DNA from: CAWUJK01 sp963922865 | GTDB lineage: Bacteria; Patescibacteriota; Gracilibacteria; BD1-5; UBA6164 | Assembly (NCBI GenBank): GCA_963922865.1 | Contig: CAWUJK010000013.1 | Coordinates: 1 to 31,411, forward strand | Length of the DNA: 31,411 bases | Direction: 5' to 3' | Shown here: positions 18,988 to 31,411 of the stretch, in pieces | Layout of the letters: every line of letters begins with the position of its first letter | Position numbering within the stretch: the stretch's first letter is position 1 | Notes under the pieces: model-generated | The model's input: only the letters and a program-made list of their open reading frames with translations | Databases searched by the model: none | Told to the model about the DNA's origin: nothing | Made by a program: the position numbers and the translations under genes

Positions 18988-21900
18988 ATGAATTACTCCA
19001 GTTTTCAAAAAATAGTTTCTAGTCTACTACTATTTATTTTCTTTTTTGGACAAATAACCGGTTTGTCTATTTTTTCAATTTTTTCTAGCACCTATGCTCA
19101 AAACAAAGATTTTTCTAGCCTAGTATCAATAATAGTGAGCGAAGATTTTTACGACAAACTAGACGATAAAATTGAAAGATATGCCCTTGATATACAAAAT
19201 ACTCTAGAAAACACAAGAGCAATAATTATTCCAGTAAAAAAAGACACAAACCCATTTCAAATAGCATCAATAAACGAATCACTTTTCAATGAAGGATATA
19301 ATTCACTAGAAGAAGTCAATTTTGAATCAAGATTAGTTTGAACAGTATTGATTTGAAAACTACCACTTGCAAGTATTTCAAAAAACGCAATTAGAACAAA
19401 ATCAGTATTTCCATTTGTTGATTTTTTAGACAAATGATATATATATGACCATGACAGTAAAACATTTGAAAAAAATAGGGAAAACCTAAACTGATTGAAA
19501 GCTGAAATATGGCATTGAGTAATATCCCCAAATACATGAGACTCTGAACTTGATATAGAAAAAGTAGGAGATTTTTTGGATAAAACACATGATTTTTACA
19601 ACTGAAAAAATAATTTTGATGTTACAAAAAATATATTAAACGCTAAAAAAAATGAAGAAATAAATAAAAACTATAAACCACATGTTTTTTATTTTGACCA
19701 AATAAGAGAACAAAAGTCTATAAACTATCCAGCATATAAATGATACGAAGCCTATCTTAATCATACAGAAGATTTTGCTTACAATAGATATTCAAAAGAA
19801 CTAGCTCAAAAAATAACAGATGAAGTTTTAGGAGCGCAAAATAAAAATTTGGAAGAAATAATTTGAAAAATAGATTCAAAAGAAATAAAGCAAGCATTTT
19901 CCAAATTTAATTGACCAAGCCTGAACCGTAGCACTGATATAATGTCAAAACAGGTAATAGACAATGTATCTAATAATTTTATAGAAGTATTTAATAAATG
20001 ATCTATATCAAAATTTAGAACTAATGTCCACAATGCTTGAAGATACAACGAATGAACAAGTGTAGTTAACGTTGATTTGATACCTTATTTTGTATCTGTT
20101 CTAGATTTAGTAAGTTCAAAAGTTATAAAATCAGCAAATACCGATCTTGAAAAACAAATAGATAACCTAGTTGAAAAATCCCTATCTAGAAAAATAGCAA
20201 TACCTAAAAAAATCACTACTAATAATTACCATACTTATCCAAGTTGAAAAAACTTAGAAACACAATCTAGCATTAACTGTTCAAATGAATATATAAATAT
20301 ATTACACTGAAAACAAGCTCAAAAAATAAAATCAGCAAAAGACTGTAGTATTTATAGATGATCAAGCTATAACTCTTGAACCTTAGTTGAAGCAAATAGA
20401 TGACTTAACATAGATTTAATAGAGGCTGATGTTGAACTCTGTTCTTGAAGAGATCCTAAATGATACTATGGTTGAGCAAGTCCTCTCAATTTTAATGAAA
20501 GCCAATTATGAAAGGCTATTTTTGAGCTTAATCAATACGATACTAACTTATCAATAAGAGATACATTTGATATTTTATGATCAAAAAGAAGTGCTGATAA
20601 ATCTAGAAATCCAAGCCCACTTGACTGTCTCAAAAATAATTTTTTGACATCAGTTGAAAGAACTTATAATAATAATAGTGGTGATCCTAAATGTGTAGTG
20701 AACTATGCTCTTCCTATAAATTGAACTGGGGCAGCTGGAGAATGGAATTGTTGAGCTTATAATAAAAGAGCTAATTTTTCTATGGATTTTGTATCTGATT
20801 ATAAAAATGCTTTGCCTTGAGCTTGAATTTCACTTTGATCCTGTTCTTGAAATACTATAAGATATGAAAACGGAAATATCTTTCATATAAAATATGTTTC
20901 TAGTTGAGACTGAGAATGATGAGCAAACTCATGTACTCCACAAGTTTATAAAACTAACTCTTATCACTTTATACCATCATACATACAACATAAATCTCCA
21001 AGCTATGAAGAAATAAATGAGCAAATAGTATCAAAAATAACGCCAAATCTACCTATAGATAGAGATAGATACATAGACTTTATAAGTAGTTTAGGGAATT
21101 ATAAAAAGATAAATTATCCTTATTTGTTTAGAATATCATGAGAAAATGAAAAAGAAATAAAGCTTAAATTAGATAAATATTTAAAAGAAAAAAGTGATGA
21201 AATAAATTCTATTATCGTCTCAGAAGACCCTTCTTCTCTATCTTGAAAAGATTTAGAAATATACAATATATTAAAATCTGGACCATATAACAGTAATAAA
21301 ATTGATTTACTATCTTTTCTTAAAGACAAACCAATAAAAGAAATAAAAATTGATGGTGAAATAAAAAGAGTCTCTTATTATGATTTTTTGGTTTTTTCAA
21401 TGTTTTGGAATAACCTAAATAATATATCTGCAAAATATAAATTTATTTTTGAAAATTATCTAAGCGATGAAACATCTAGATGAAATTTTGATTATATTTT
21501 ATCAAAAAACAAGAAAATTTATGAAATAGCATATCTTTGAGCACAAGGTGATTCTCAGAGCATGTATGTAAAAATTGATGCAAAAGATAAATTAGAATGA
21601 CCATACACAAAAATATTTACCAAAAATAAACTACTCTCTAGCGCAAAAACATCTATTTGAGCTATGAATACCAATGTAAAAGTGTGATCAAATGAGAGTC
21701 TTTTTAGGTGTGCACCTCCTGAATGAGTACCTATTTGGGAATGGTTCCCTGCTGTAGCATGTTGGATTTCAGGTCTTTTACCTCCTGAGATAAGTATTTG
21801 ATGATGAAGATGTTGAAGTAGTGAAATTTTTGAGTCTCAAGATGAATATTTTGAACTATTAAAGGAAAAAAAAGTTTGTAAAAATGATTCTAATAAAAAC

Positions 21901-24900
21901 TGAATTAATGATTGTAGTGAAACAAAAATAAAAAATAACGCTAGATTAAAACTTTTTTCTGATACATCTAGATATTTTTTCAAAAAAAGATGAATACTAA
22001 AAACTCAAATAATAGATGAAACTTGAAAAAAAATAATAATTAATGATAAAAGCTATGTTTCTTTTTCAATAAAAAAAATAGTTGATAAAAGTACAAACAA
22101 AATTGTTTATGATAGCTCTAAAAATGATCAAACATATAAATCTGAAATCATAAATAAATATATTAACTTTAATCCTCTAACAGTCCCATCAAAATATTGA
22201 CTATCATCTTATTCTTTTTCTTCTAAGGACAAAGAAGCAGATGTTTATTTTCAAGCAAAACTTGAAATGAAAGATTATAAAAATAAAAGTTTTGCAAACA
22301 TTATTTCAAATGAATTAATTGTAAAAATTAGAAATGAAAGACTTTTTCTAGAACATAGTAAAATTGATGAGTTTTGAAAAATAGATTTATCTAAAAATGT
22401 AAAAGCAAATGATAAAACTAATATTTATTTGATAGATTCTAAAAATTATAGCTTAGACATAAACTCAGTAAATAAAAACTCTTTAGTGTTTTTTGTTTCC
22501 AATTTTTGAGACAATAACACAAAAAGAAATATAAATTTTCCTATAGAAATTACTTTAAAAAACTCTAAATGAAAAACTATCTCACAAGAAAAACTTAATA
22601 ATCTTTCTTGATTAAAAAAACTTTACCACTTGAAAAAATCTTGAGATTATAGTATTTGAATAAAAGATAGATATTGATATTTAGCTAAATCAAGTTTTAC
22701 TGTACTACCTAGAGAAGCTCAGGATTTAAGAATTAATTTATGAACTAGTGTTTTAGAAAAAAATGCTTGAGTATCAACAAATGTTGTGAGTGTTTATGAT
22801 AAATTTTCTAATATAGTATCATCTGAAATATATGATTTTGATTTTAATATTTTATGAGATAGTTTAGTTTTTGAGGAAAACGATTGAAAAAATTTAAAAC
22901 AAAATACATTTGAATGATTTAAAGCCTTCAGACTTAAAGCTACTGATAAACCTTGAAATTCAAGATTAAGGGTGTACTTAATCAAAGATGGTAAAAAAAT
23001 ACTCACTAACTTTTGAGATATTAGAGTCGTAGATGATATAAAAATTAAAACAAATTTTTCAGAGCCACTAAAAGTTTGAAATAATAAATATTCGCTGAAC
23101 CTTGAAATACTTGATAAAAACTCTAAATTGATATCTGATTTAAATTCTAGAATTTATATGAGTGTGGATGATAATTATATAGAACTAGAAGAAGCTTATA
23201 CCAAAATTGTAAATTGAAAAGCTAAAATAAATTTTTATACAAAAACAAAATCTAAGAAGAATCTAAATTTTAGATTTAGAATAGAGTGATTTGAAAAAAT
23301 ACTAGATTCTTATGCTACAATCTTTCCCGCAGAAGCGATGAATATAGAACTTATAGCAGATAAACATAAATTGAAAGCGGATCCTAATACGCAGTCTTAT
23401 ATAAAAGTGGAGTTAAGAGATATATATAACAATTTAGTTTTTGTAGATAATAACTCTGTAATTACTTTAGAAATATTAGATGAATTTAAAGACATAATAT
23501 GAACTCATGTTTATAAACAAACACTAAAAAATTGAGTTAGCAATTTTAAAATTAATGCTACAAAACTACCATGAGTAGCGTATTTAAAATTTTCTATAGA
23601 CACCAAACTAGAAAAAAATAATTTTATAGTATGAAAATGAGAAAATATAATAAAAGTAAGTTGAGTGAGTGAAAATGCTTTAAGACTTGAAACATTTTTT
23701 CACTACTCTAAAGACTCTATTGAAAACAATAAATTTAATGCCTTATATACAACACTGCTTTGATCTTCGTATTGAGATATAACTCAAAAAGATTATTTAG
23801 CTTGAGCAATGCTTTTTGATAAAAATAATAGATCTTTAGCTGTTACAAGTCTTTTGAATAACCCATATAATATAAAATATATCCTGTCTATATGAAGTGA
23901 TGGAGTTCTTAACAAATCATATAATCAGTCAGATTTGAGTCAAGATTTGAGTGTAAAACTATCAAAAGATAATAAAAATAGATATTATTTAGATCTTTTT
24001 AACAAAGCACTAAATATTCACATTTGAAAGATTTATTTAAATTTAGAAAATTTAAAAATCACAAAAGACATGTATGAGAAAATATCAAACTCATCTTTGA
24101 TTAATTTAAAAACACTTTTTAATATTTATAAATTTGATATAACCCAGGCAAATAACCAATTAAAACTAAATAATCTTTTAAAAACAAAAAAGAATTCTTT
24201 GATAATTTATTTAGAAACAGATTCTTACAAAGTATCCAATTTATCTTTATGAAACTCTTCTGTATCTAAATGAATATATTACAAAGACCCTTTTTCTTCT
24301 CAAAGTAGTCTTAATATTTTTGCTAGAGAAAATTTGTATAACTATGATAATTTTGCCAAAAGTGATAGTTTAGGTTGGAGTTCTTGAAATAAAACGCTTT
24401 TAGCCTTTAGCTCTTGAAATAATGTATGAGAATCAACTAAAGACTACATGTGAGTAAATACAATTAACCTTTGAGACCCTGTTTTATTTCTTAAAAAAAT
24501 TAAACAAAAGTCACATGGAGTAGTAAAAAAGTTTGATAAAACAATATGAAAAAAATTAAACAAAAATGAAATAAAATGATATAAAGTATTTGATTATAAT
24601 GCTGACTCTAGAAAAGATATACTTCTTTTAGAAAACTCTTGATTTTTTGCACTTTTAGAAAATAAAGATATACGATCTTGATTTTTAGATCAGAAAAATT
24701 TAGCTAGAGTAGTTGATATATGAAATTCAGACCTAGTAAATACTGGAGATTTCTCTTGAGATAAGTATGAAGATATATTTTTTGTGAACACTAAATGAGA
24801 ACCATTTATTTTGGATAATAATAAAAAAGACTTTGAGAGAATTGATCTTACAAAAAACTTTGCTTTAAAATGAGCAATAACAGATGCAAAATCTTTTGAT

Positions 24901-27900
24901 ATGAACAATGATGGTATCGCAGACATTATTACTTTGGATAGTTTTTGAGAAGTAAATATTTTTTATGGTAAAGCATGACAAGTAGAGTTTGATAAAAACA
25001 CTATTTATTCAGGTTATGGAATAAAACTTTCACAAAAAACTAGAAATGATATGTGAGCCATATATTTTAATTGAATAAGTCAAGAAGTAAATAAAAAAAT
25101 AAAATCATGAGATAGTGCTAAAGATATGGTTCCTACAGACCTTTTAGAAAATTTAATGTTTGAAAAAATTTCATATGATCCTGAAATAGACCCTACAAAA
25201 GAAAATTATAATAAAAATACAAGCTTTGTAAAAAGTGAGTTTGCATCTTGATATTGAATATCTATAGAAAAAACCTTTGTTGATAAAAATGCCTGAAAAC
25301 TTCAAAGCTGAGATATTGTTGAAGTAAATGTAGTTATAAAAAATAATAATAGTTCTAAAGTTTTAAAAGATATAGTATATTTAGAAGATATACCAAAATT
25401 TTTTGATATAGATATGTCTAGCCTAAAAACAAATGAAAATATTATTGTTAGATCATGAGTTTGAAAATATAAATTTATGATAGACAAATTTAATCTAAAA
25501 CCTAAAAACCAAATTAAACTAACTTACAATTTGAGAACAAAAAATTTAAAAGCTTCTTATATAAAAGCTTGATTGTTTGAAAAAGATGAAGCTTGAGATG
25601 ATGAGTTTTGAGATATAATAGTTTCTAATAGTAAATATAACTGTGGTTGAGATAGTGACATATTTAGATCCACTTGATCAAAATCATATGAAAAAGGTAT
25701 AAAATACGAAAAATGTGACCAATCTGTATTACCAGAAGAACTTGCAAAAAATGATATAGATAAAGATAATAATTGAATTCCTGATTATATAGATGAATTG
25801 AAAAAAGCCTCTCAAAATGATCAAATTTCTGATAGTAATATAGAAACATTAAAAAATTATAGTAAAAATGCATTGAAAAACCATAATGCTAGTGCTTTAA
25901 AAAATTATAAACAATCATCCCATAAATCTTGAGAAAGTCTTTTGGATTCCTTAGATGATATAAATACCAATGTTGACAAACTTTCTTGAGAAATAGATAA
26001 TTTAATACAATGATTTGGTTGTTGATTTTGATGATGAAGCTGTTTTGGTTTCCCTATAAACTGGGCTCCCTTAGCCCCTTGAAATGATCCTGTTGTGCTT
26101 TGAAAATTAGTTTGAGATTGATTAAAAGTAGACGAATGATTACCTGTATTTTCTGCACTAACATGACTTCAAATGTCTTGTTGACCTAGCCCTTGTTGTA
26201 TTCCTGTAGTTTGGCCAGTATCTTCAAAAACTTTTATTCCATGACCTATTTGTTGATGAAAATGAGCATGAGGATCTATTTGAGCTAACTCTCCTACTAA
26301 CTTTTTTAGACTTTATGCTACACCTACTTTAACATGATGAGCTTGAATTGCTGCTTGTTTTTGAGCGCCAGCTTCAGCTGTTTGATCTATTCCTCCTAAA
26401 TGAATTAACCCTGTTGTCCCAGGTTGAAACTGTGTAGTAGCTGCGGCTGCATTACCGAATTTTTGTAAAGATGAAGAAATAAATTCAGATCCAGCTAGTT
26501 TGTGACAAGTTGAATATTTTTGAGTATGAAATTCATGATTTGGTGTGATAAATTGAAATTGTAGTGTATGATCTAGTTGACATAAAAAATTACCAATAAC
26601 AAATAAAATAGATTCAAACCTTGCTAAAAATTATATAAACTATAGAAAAACCTGAGTTGCTTCAAATAGTTTAAAAGACTCTTTTGCGAATGCTTTTAAA
26701 AACCCAGCAAAGCCTTGAGTATGATGATGAGATAATTTTATAGCTCAACCTTTGTTGTCAGTTAATGATTGATCTTGAGATGAATCAGATGTTAGTGTAA
26801 ATTTTAGTCTTTCAGATGGAATTGAATTTAGATGAGTAGAAGAGTTAACTCAAGATAGAGTTGCTTGATTCCCTAGTTTTATAACACAATGGGTAAATGA
26901 TCAACTTGAAGAATTTATAACAAAATTAACTGATTTTCCTACTCTTTTTGTTATACTACCAGATTTTTCTAGTATACAAAATGCTGATTGGGAAAAATAT
27001 TTTAAAAACTTAGAATCATGAGTTTCTGATGCTTATAATTCTTGAGCTAGTAAAAATAATAATCTATCCTGAGTAAAATCCGTAGATAAGTTCGTTTGAT
27101 GAATAGAAAAAAGAAGCTCTTGAATAAAAGAAGCTTATGAATTTTTATGAAATGTACCTTTTGTCTCAGTAGAATCTTCACCAGTTAATATAAATATTCC
27201 ATGGATAGATAAAACAACATTAGATGCTACGAAAGCAAATCGGTTATGAGCTATTGAATGATATAAAAAAGAAATAGAAAATGCAAAGGATAGATGGTCT
27301 TACTGACTATCTTGTGAAGAAAAACAATGATCGGCTAAACAAGAATGTTTAGAAAATAATGCTGCGTGACAAAGAGCTATACTATATGTAAATAAGTTTG
27401 TTAGAAGTTTGGAAACAAATCTAAGAGTTTTAGAAGAATATAAAAATATCCCAGAAAAATTGTCTAAACTAGCTAATAAAAAACAAGATTACTTAGAACA
27501 AATTTTATGTAATGTAGATTCAGTTCAAGAAATTACTGTTTGATGGTTAGATAAAAATGGGAAAAGATTTAAAGCTTGGGTTGAATTGTATGTTCTTATA
27601 AAGGCTATATTAAAATCTTGGCAACTCCTAGCAGATATATTTATAGAATATGATGCTGAATGTCATGAATGTAAAAACGAAAGAAATGATTCGCTTGGTT
27701 CTCAATTTGAAATTATTAGTATGATAACACCTAAAATACCAGTTATTAAATTTCCAAAATGGCCAGATGTAGTTTTAGATTTACACAAAATAAGATTTAA
27801 CTTAAATATAAGACTACCAGAGTTTAATTTTAATAAAAGACCTATTGTCTTACCTCCAGCACCTTCTCTTACATTACCAGACTCTCCATGAGCATGACTT

Positions 27901-30900
27901 AGTTTACCTGCACTTCCAATTTTACCTAGTATGGAAATTCCTGGATTGCCAGATCTTCCATGATTACCAACAATTAAATTACCAGACTTACCACCACCAC
28001 CAAAACTTCCAAAACTATTTTCTTCTATTGAGTGATTTTTAAACATACTAAAACTTATCACTAAGGCCATGTGTATAATTAAAAAATCTCCTTTTGTACC
28101 AGAAAGTAGGGCTTGAGATCAAATAGCATTTTTAACAGAATGATCAGGTTATAGATCATTTGATTTTATAAATCTCACTATGCCACAATTTTCTTATCCC
28201 TTTGTAGATGAAATACAAGTAAAAACTTTTGTTAACCTAGAATTTGAAGCAGAATTTTTGGTTGAAATGGCAAAAACAATCGCACAACCAATAAATGAAG
28301 CTGGAAATAATTTTTCTCGTATGTTTGATATATCTATTGATGACTTAGATCTTTCAAACTCGGTTAATAATCAAGATATTAATATAGATTTGAATAACAA
28401 AACATCCTTGATAAACTCTAATAAATTTTTATCTCTTGTAAATAAACAACTAACAAGCGAAAACATATTAAAAAATCCTCGCTTGAAGCAACTTAGTAAA
28501 TCTTTTGATATTGTTAACAATTATACTTATTCTAAGGAAAATAAAATTATAAAAGATCTAAAAACTAAAAATATAGAGAAATTTGATGTTTTGAAATCTA
28601 TAATTAAAAAAGAAATAAGAAAATCAAATAAAATAAAAAAAGATTTAAAACAAATACAAAATAATTCTTTTTATAAAACTATATCTAACAATAAGATAAA
28701 TAACTCAAAAATATATAATTCAGCACTAAAAAAATATAATGAATCATTTAGAAAATCAGCTATAGCTTTGGTTAACCCTAAATATATTGATAATACTTCT
28801 TTGAAGCAAGAAGGACAATATATACTTAAGGATTTCAAAAACAGTACAAAACATATATATGAAGATGATAAATATGTTTATAAAAAATCTAAAAACAAAC
28901 TTTCCTACCAAGAAACACCTAAACCTTATTTTGCTTCACTTACATGAAAATCAAACACTCAAAACAATACATGTAGTTCAAAAGGTTCTAAATATCAAAG
29001 AAAGTATGAATGAATTTATGTTTTACAAAAAAAAGGCAATACAAATATAAGCTATAAATTGTTTGATTACTCATGAGATTTAGATTGAAATGAAATAACA
29101 ACAGCAATAGATTTTGATTTAGATTCTGATATAGATTTACTATATTCTATGGAAAACAATCTATATTTTAAGAAAAATCTTATAAACTCTAAAACTAAGA
29201 AAAAATACCATACAAATGTTATAAGCCTAAAACCAAGTTCTAACAAATTTTTAAGTGATGATTTGTTTTATGAATCTCCTAATAATGCATATGAAAGTTT
29301 AGTTTCAGATAAATTTATAAATATATGATTTTCAGCACTCAGAAAAAATAATATATCTAATTATAGGCTGGAATATTACGATAGGATAGATAAATATTTA
29401 AACGAAGATAATATTGCTTATGTACCTAAAAATATAAAAAATAATATAGTAGATAGTTTTTCATCAATAGATGATAAATCTATATATGATAGTAGCTGAG
29501 ATATAATAAAAAGAAAAAATCTAGCTTATATTTATGGATTATGAAATAATATATCTCGTATTAAATTAAAAACAAAAAAACTTTCAAATATAAAAGATGC
29601 TATCAAAGCACTAAACGTGGCTAATATTAGCATATGAACAAAAATTTATTCTTGAAATAGTTCTGTTAAAATAAGTTATTTAGAAGACTGAAATAATGAA
29701 ACTAAAAGTTTAAAAATAGATAGTAATACGAATGTAGAGTTTAACAAATCTATAAAAATTATTTGAATATCATGAGATGCTTATATTTTTACTAACAATG
29801 ACTTAATATTAAAATGAAATGAAATATATAAATATTTAGGTAAACCACTTAGCTTTGGTTCAAAATTAGAAATTTATGATGATTTTAACACTAGTGTATC
29901 TAGCTATGTTTCTATAATGTATTATGATTCTAGTGAAGCTTTAATAGATTTTAGGAAAACTAAATCTTATACTATATATGATTTATGATTAGAATCGGGT
30001 AATTATTCTATTAATTTACCAGTTATAAATGATTATTTTTACTCTAGATTGTCTGCTTTTAAAAATAATTTATTTTCTACAAAAACATCACAAGTTTTAT
30101 TATCTCCTCAAATTTATTCTGATAAATATGCTCCTGAGTTGGATCTAAACTCTAAAATAAGAATACCAGTTTATATAGAAAAAATCCTTGATTTGACTGA
30201 TAATATATATGAAAACTCATGAATAAACTCAGTAGAAAAAATTACAATACAGTGAATAGATGAAAATAAGTATGAGATACTAAAAACAAACAATAAAATA
30301 AGAATAAAATTTAAAAGCTTTGATACAATATTTACAAAAAAAATTAAATTTTTATTAACAGATAAAAACTGAAATACTAGTTCTAAGGATGTGGATTTTG
30401 AAGTTTATACTCCTACTCCACAAATAAATAATTATTCTAAAGGACTTATTTCTTGATTTATAAATGAAGATTTAACCTGAGAACCTATAAATATTTATAG
30501 ATATAGATGAGGTGTAATAAAAAGACTTGAAAACTATAGTTGAGATACAAAAGTAAAAACAAATGCTTGAAATTTTGATTTTAAACTCAATACTGTTTCT
30601 AGTAATTTAGTTGATATAAAAATAAATGACTCTTTGGCTTTTAATGTTTTAGAAGACACTTGAAAAATTATTTTAAATAATCCATTGTTTAAAATAATAA
30701 CAACTATAAGAGATGATAATTTTGTTGAATTTATAGTTTTAGATGCTAGTAGTAAGAAAGTATTTTCTCAAATTTTAAAACTTAAAGCAGATAAAAATAA
30801 TATTTATGTTACAGATAGTTTTGATGATTTGTCTGATAAATGAATATACTTAAAACTACTTTGAGATAAGTTTGATTATTATAAAATTCCAAACGCGGTA

Positions 30901-31128
30901 AGACATAATCCTTGAACTATAGTTGTATATAGAAAGTCAGATTTGAATAAACTTCCTTTATTTGCTATTACAAGACAATGAAGAATAAAAGTATTGAATT
31001 CTAACTTTTATAAAATACAATATTCTAGTTATGATGATTATGTAGTCCTTAAATTGATAGATAAGCATTTTAACAAAACCATTTGAGAGCTTTTATTTAA
31101 AATAGATAGTTCTTATATAATAAAATAA
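18988..31128 (+). CDS. Giant secreted multidomain surface protein (4046 aa)
   Basis: One uninterrupted frame of 4046 codons (TAA 31126-31128); I read it codon by codon from 18988 to about 28215 and from 28921 to the stop and found no in-frame TAA or TAG, and the stretch between is one open frame even with TGA as a stop. A signal peptide is clear: lysine at 8, a long hydrophobic run and SSTYA/Q at 37-38. It has no LPxTG and no C-terminal membrane segment. Visible parts: a Trp/Cys patch with CAPPEGVPIWEWFPA (908-943); two calcium-loop-like motifs (964-976 and DIDKDNNGIPDYID at 2256-2269); many Ig-like beta segments; FG-GAP/VCBS-like repeats near 1865-2000 (FDYNADSRKDILLL, FDMNNDGIADIITL) and again near 3360-3400; a DUF11-like repeat near 2085-2190; a Cys/Gly-rich block with nine Cys (2345-2493); a Pro/Leu spacer (about 2950-3008); and an Asn/Lys-rich helical stretch (3122-3305). 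A role in adhesion or host contact is inferred. A -10-like TAAAAT at 18975-18980 would place the transcript start at the ATG. Confidence 0.9.
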
Positions 31129-31146
31129 AGACTCAAATGATATGAA

Positions 31147-31200
31147 CCCCTAAAAGTAGAGCGTATTTTTTTACAATCTACTTTTAAGGGTCTTTATTTT
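31147..31200 (+). terminator. Terminator after the giant gene
   Basis: A 14-bp stem with one mismatch (31147-31160 with 31177-31190) and a 16-nt loop is followed by a T-rich run. It begins 18 nt after the stop of the giant gene. The following 120 bp are AT-rich with a small inverted repeat (31209-31216 with 31225-31232) and no gene that I can see. Confidence 0.8.
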
Positions 31201-31322
31201 AATATTTTAAATTAAATTTTTTTATTTAATTTATATGCCTATTATAATATAATACTGATTTTTAGAAAAAAATCAAGTAGTGTTTTTATTGATTATATAA
31301 AACCTTTTTATTTAAACCATAT

Positions 31323-31411
31323 TTATTTATCTAGAAGTACAGTTTTATTTAGAAGGTAAATCATATCTTGTCTTTTAATTCCAAGATTAGGATTAAAAAT
31401 AAAGTTATCAT
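31323..31411 (-). CDS. C-terminal end of a possible SLH-domain protein (rest outside window)
   Basis: On the minus strand a frame enters from the right edge and ends with TAA at 31325-31323. The visible 28 residues read FNPNLGIKRQDMIYLLNKTV near the end, close to the SLH repeat pattern (F-x-P-x-x-x-I-x-R-x-E/D-x-x-x-x-L). SLH repeats anchor proteins to the cell-wall surface. The fragment is short, so the call is tentative. It would converge with the giant gene. Confidence 0.45.
   Translation of the reverse strand, partial: DNFIFNPNLGIKRQDMIYLLNKTVLLDK

Noticed and set aside
27702..28070. A 122-aa Gly-rich minus-strand ORF
   Set aside because: Antisense of the Pro/Leu spacer of the giant protein; CCA/CCT codons read backward as Gly.
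28180..28947. A separate 255-aa gene
   Set aside because: It lies in the same frame as the giant gene with no stop on either side except TGA; it is an internal segment.
630..31128. Short ORFs obtained with TGA as a stop
   Set aside because: They are pieces or antisense shadows of the long frames that appear with TGA as Gly; conserved family motifs run across the TGA codons.
1..31411. CRISPR array, IS element, tRNA or rRNA
   Set aside because: No regularly spaced repeats, no transposase-like frame or terminal inverted repeats, and no cloverleaf or rRNA-like stretch were seen by eye.

Overview
The window reads coherently only if TGA is translated as glycine (genetic code 25). With TGA as a stop the strand breaks into short pieces. 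With TGA as Gly, long intact genes appear and conserved glycines fall on TGA: the DnaE palm motif G430-P-G-R-G434-S-A-A-G438 and the P-loops of two ATPases. TGG still serves as Trp. Together with roughly three-quarters A+T, this points to a Patescibacteria/CPR bacterium of Absconditabacteria (SR1) or Gracilibacteria; I cannot choose between them. I see no rRNA, tRNA, CRISPR array or insertion sequence.

Layout. (1) 2-283: the C-terminal tail of a FISUMP-type surface protein with unusually C- and G-rich codons. (2) 418-2153: a promoter, a 19-codon leader peptide, a terminator-type hairpin and an aspartate kinase. (3) 2259-2633: a small cyclophilin-fold protein. (4) 2653-8468, minus strand: a membrane-anchored VirD4/TraD-like ATPase followed by a TIR/SEFIR-like, NB-ARC, TPR protein with the architecture of a bacterial NLR/STAND immune receptor. 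(5) 8587-10274: a second leader-peptide attenuator, with clustered His codons, then a phosphoribosyltransferase-domain protein and a SLOG/LOG-family protein. (6) 10398-14033: a restriction-modification cluster (two DNA methyltransferases, an HNH endonuclease with Cys pairs, a small XRE regulator) with a DUF4393/Abi-alpha gene inside it. (7) 14115-18032: dnaE. (8) 18162-18872: a HAD-like protein. (9) 18988-31128: one uninterrupted 4046-residue secreted protein. (10) 31323-31411, minus: the end of a possible SLH-domain protein.

How it fits together. Segments 4 to 6 form a defence-type island (NLR-like receptor, Abi-alpha, R-M) between housekeeping genes. Its genes contain in-frame TGA-Gly codons, so they are adapted to this code and would be cut short in a standard-code host. 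The giant exported protein, the FISUMP protein and the possible SLH protein suit a cell that invests in surface contact, as expected for epibiotic or predatory CPR bacteria.

The strongest candidates for something undescribed are the two upstream leader-peptide attenuators (451-629 and 8649-8801). Each has a short ORF, a segment able to pair with the 5' arm of the terminator, and a terminator just before the gene. The second has the full 1:2, 2:3, 3:4 pairing logic of classical amino-acid operon attenuation.
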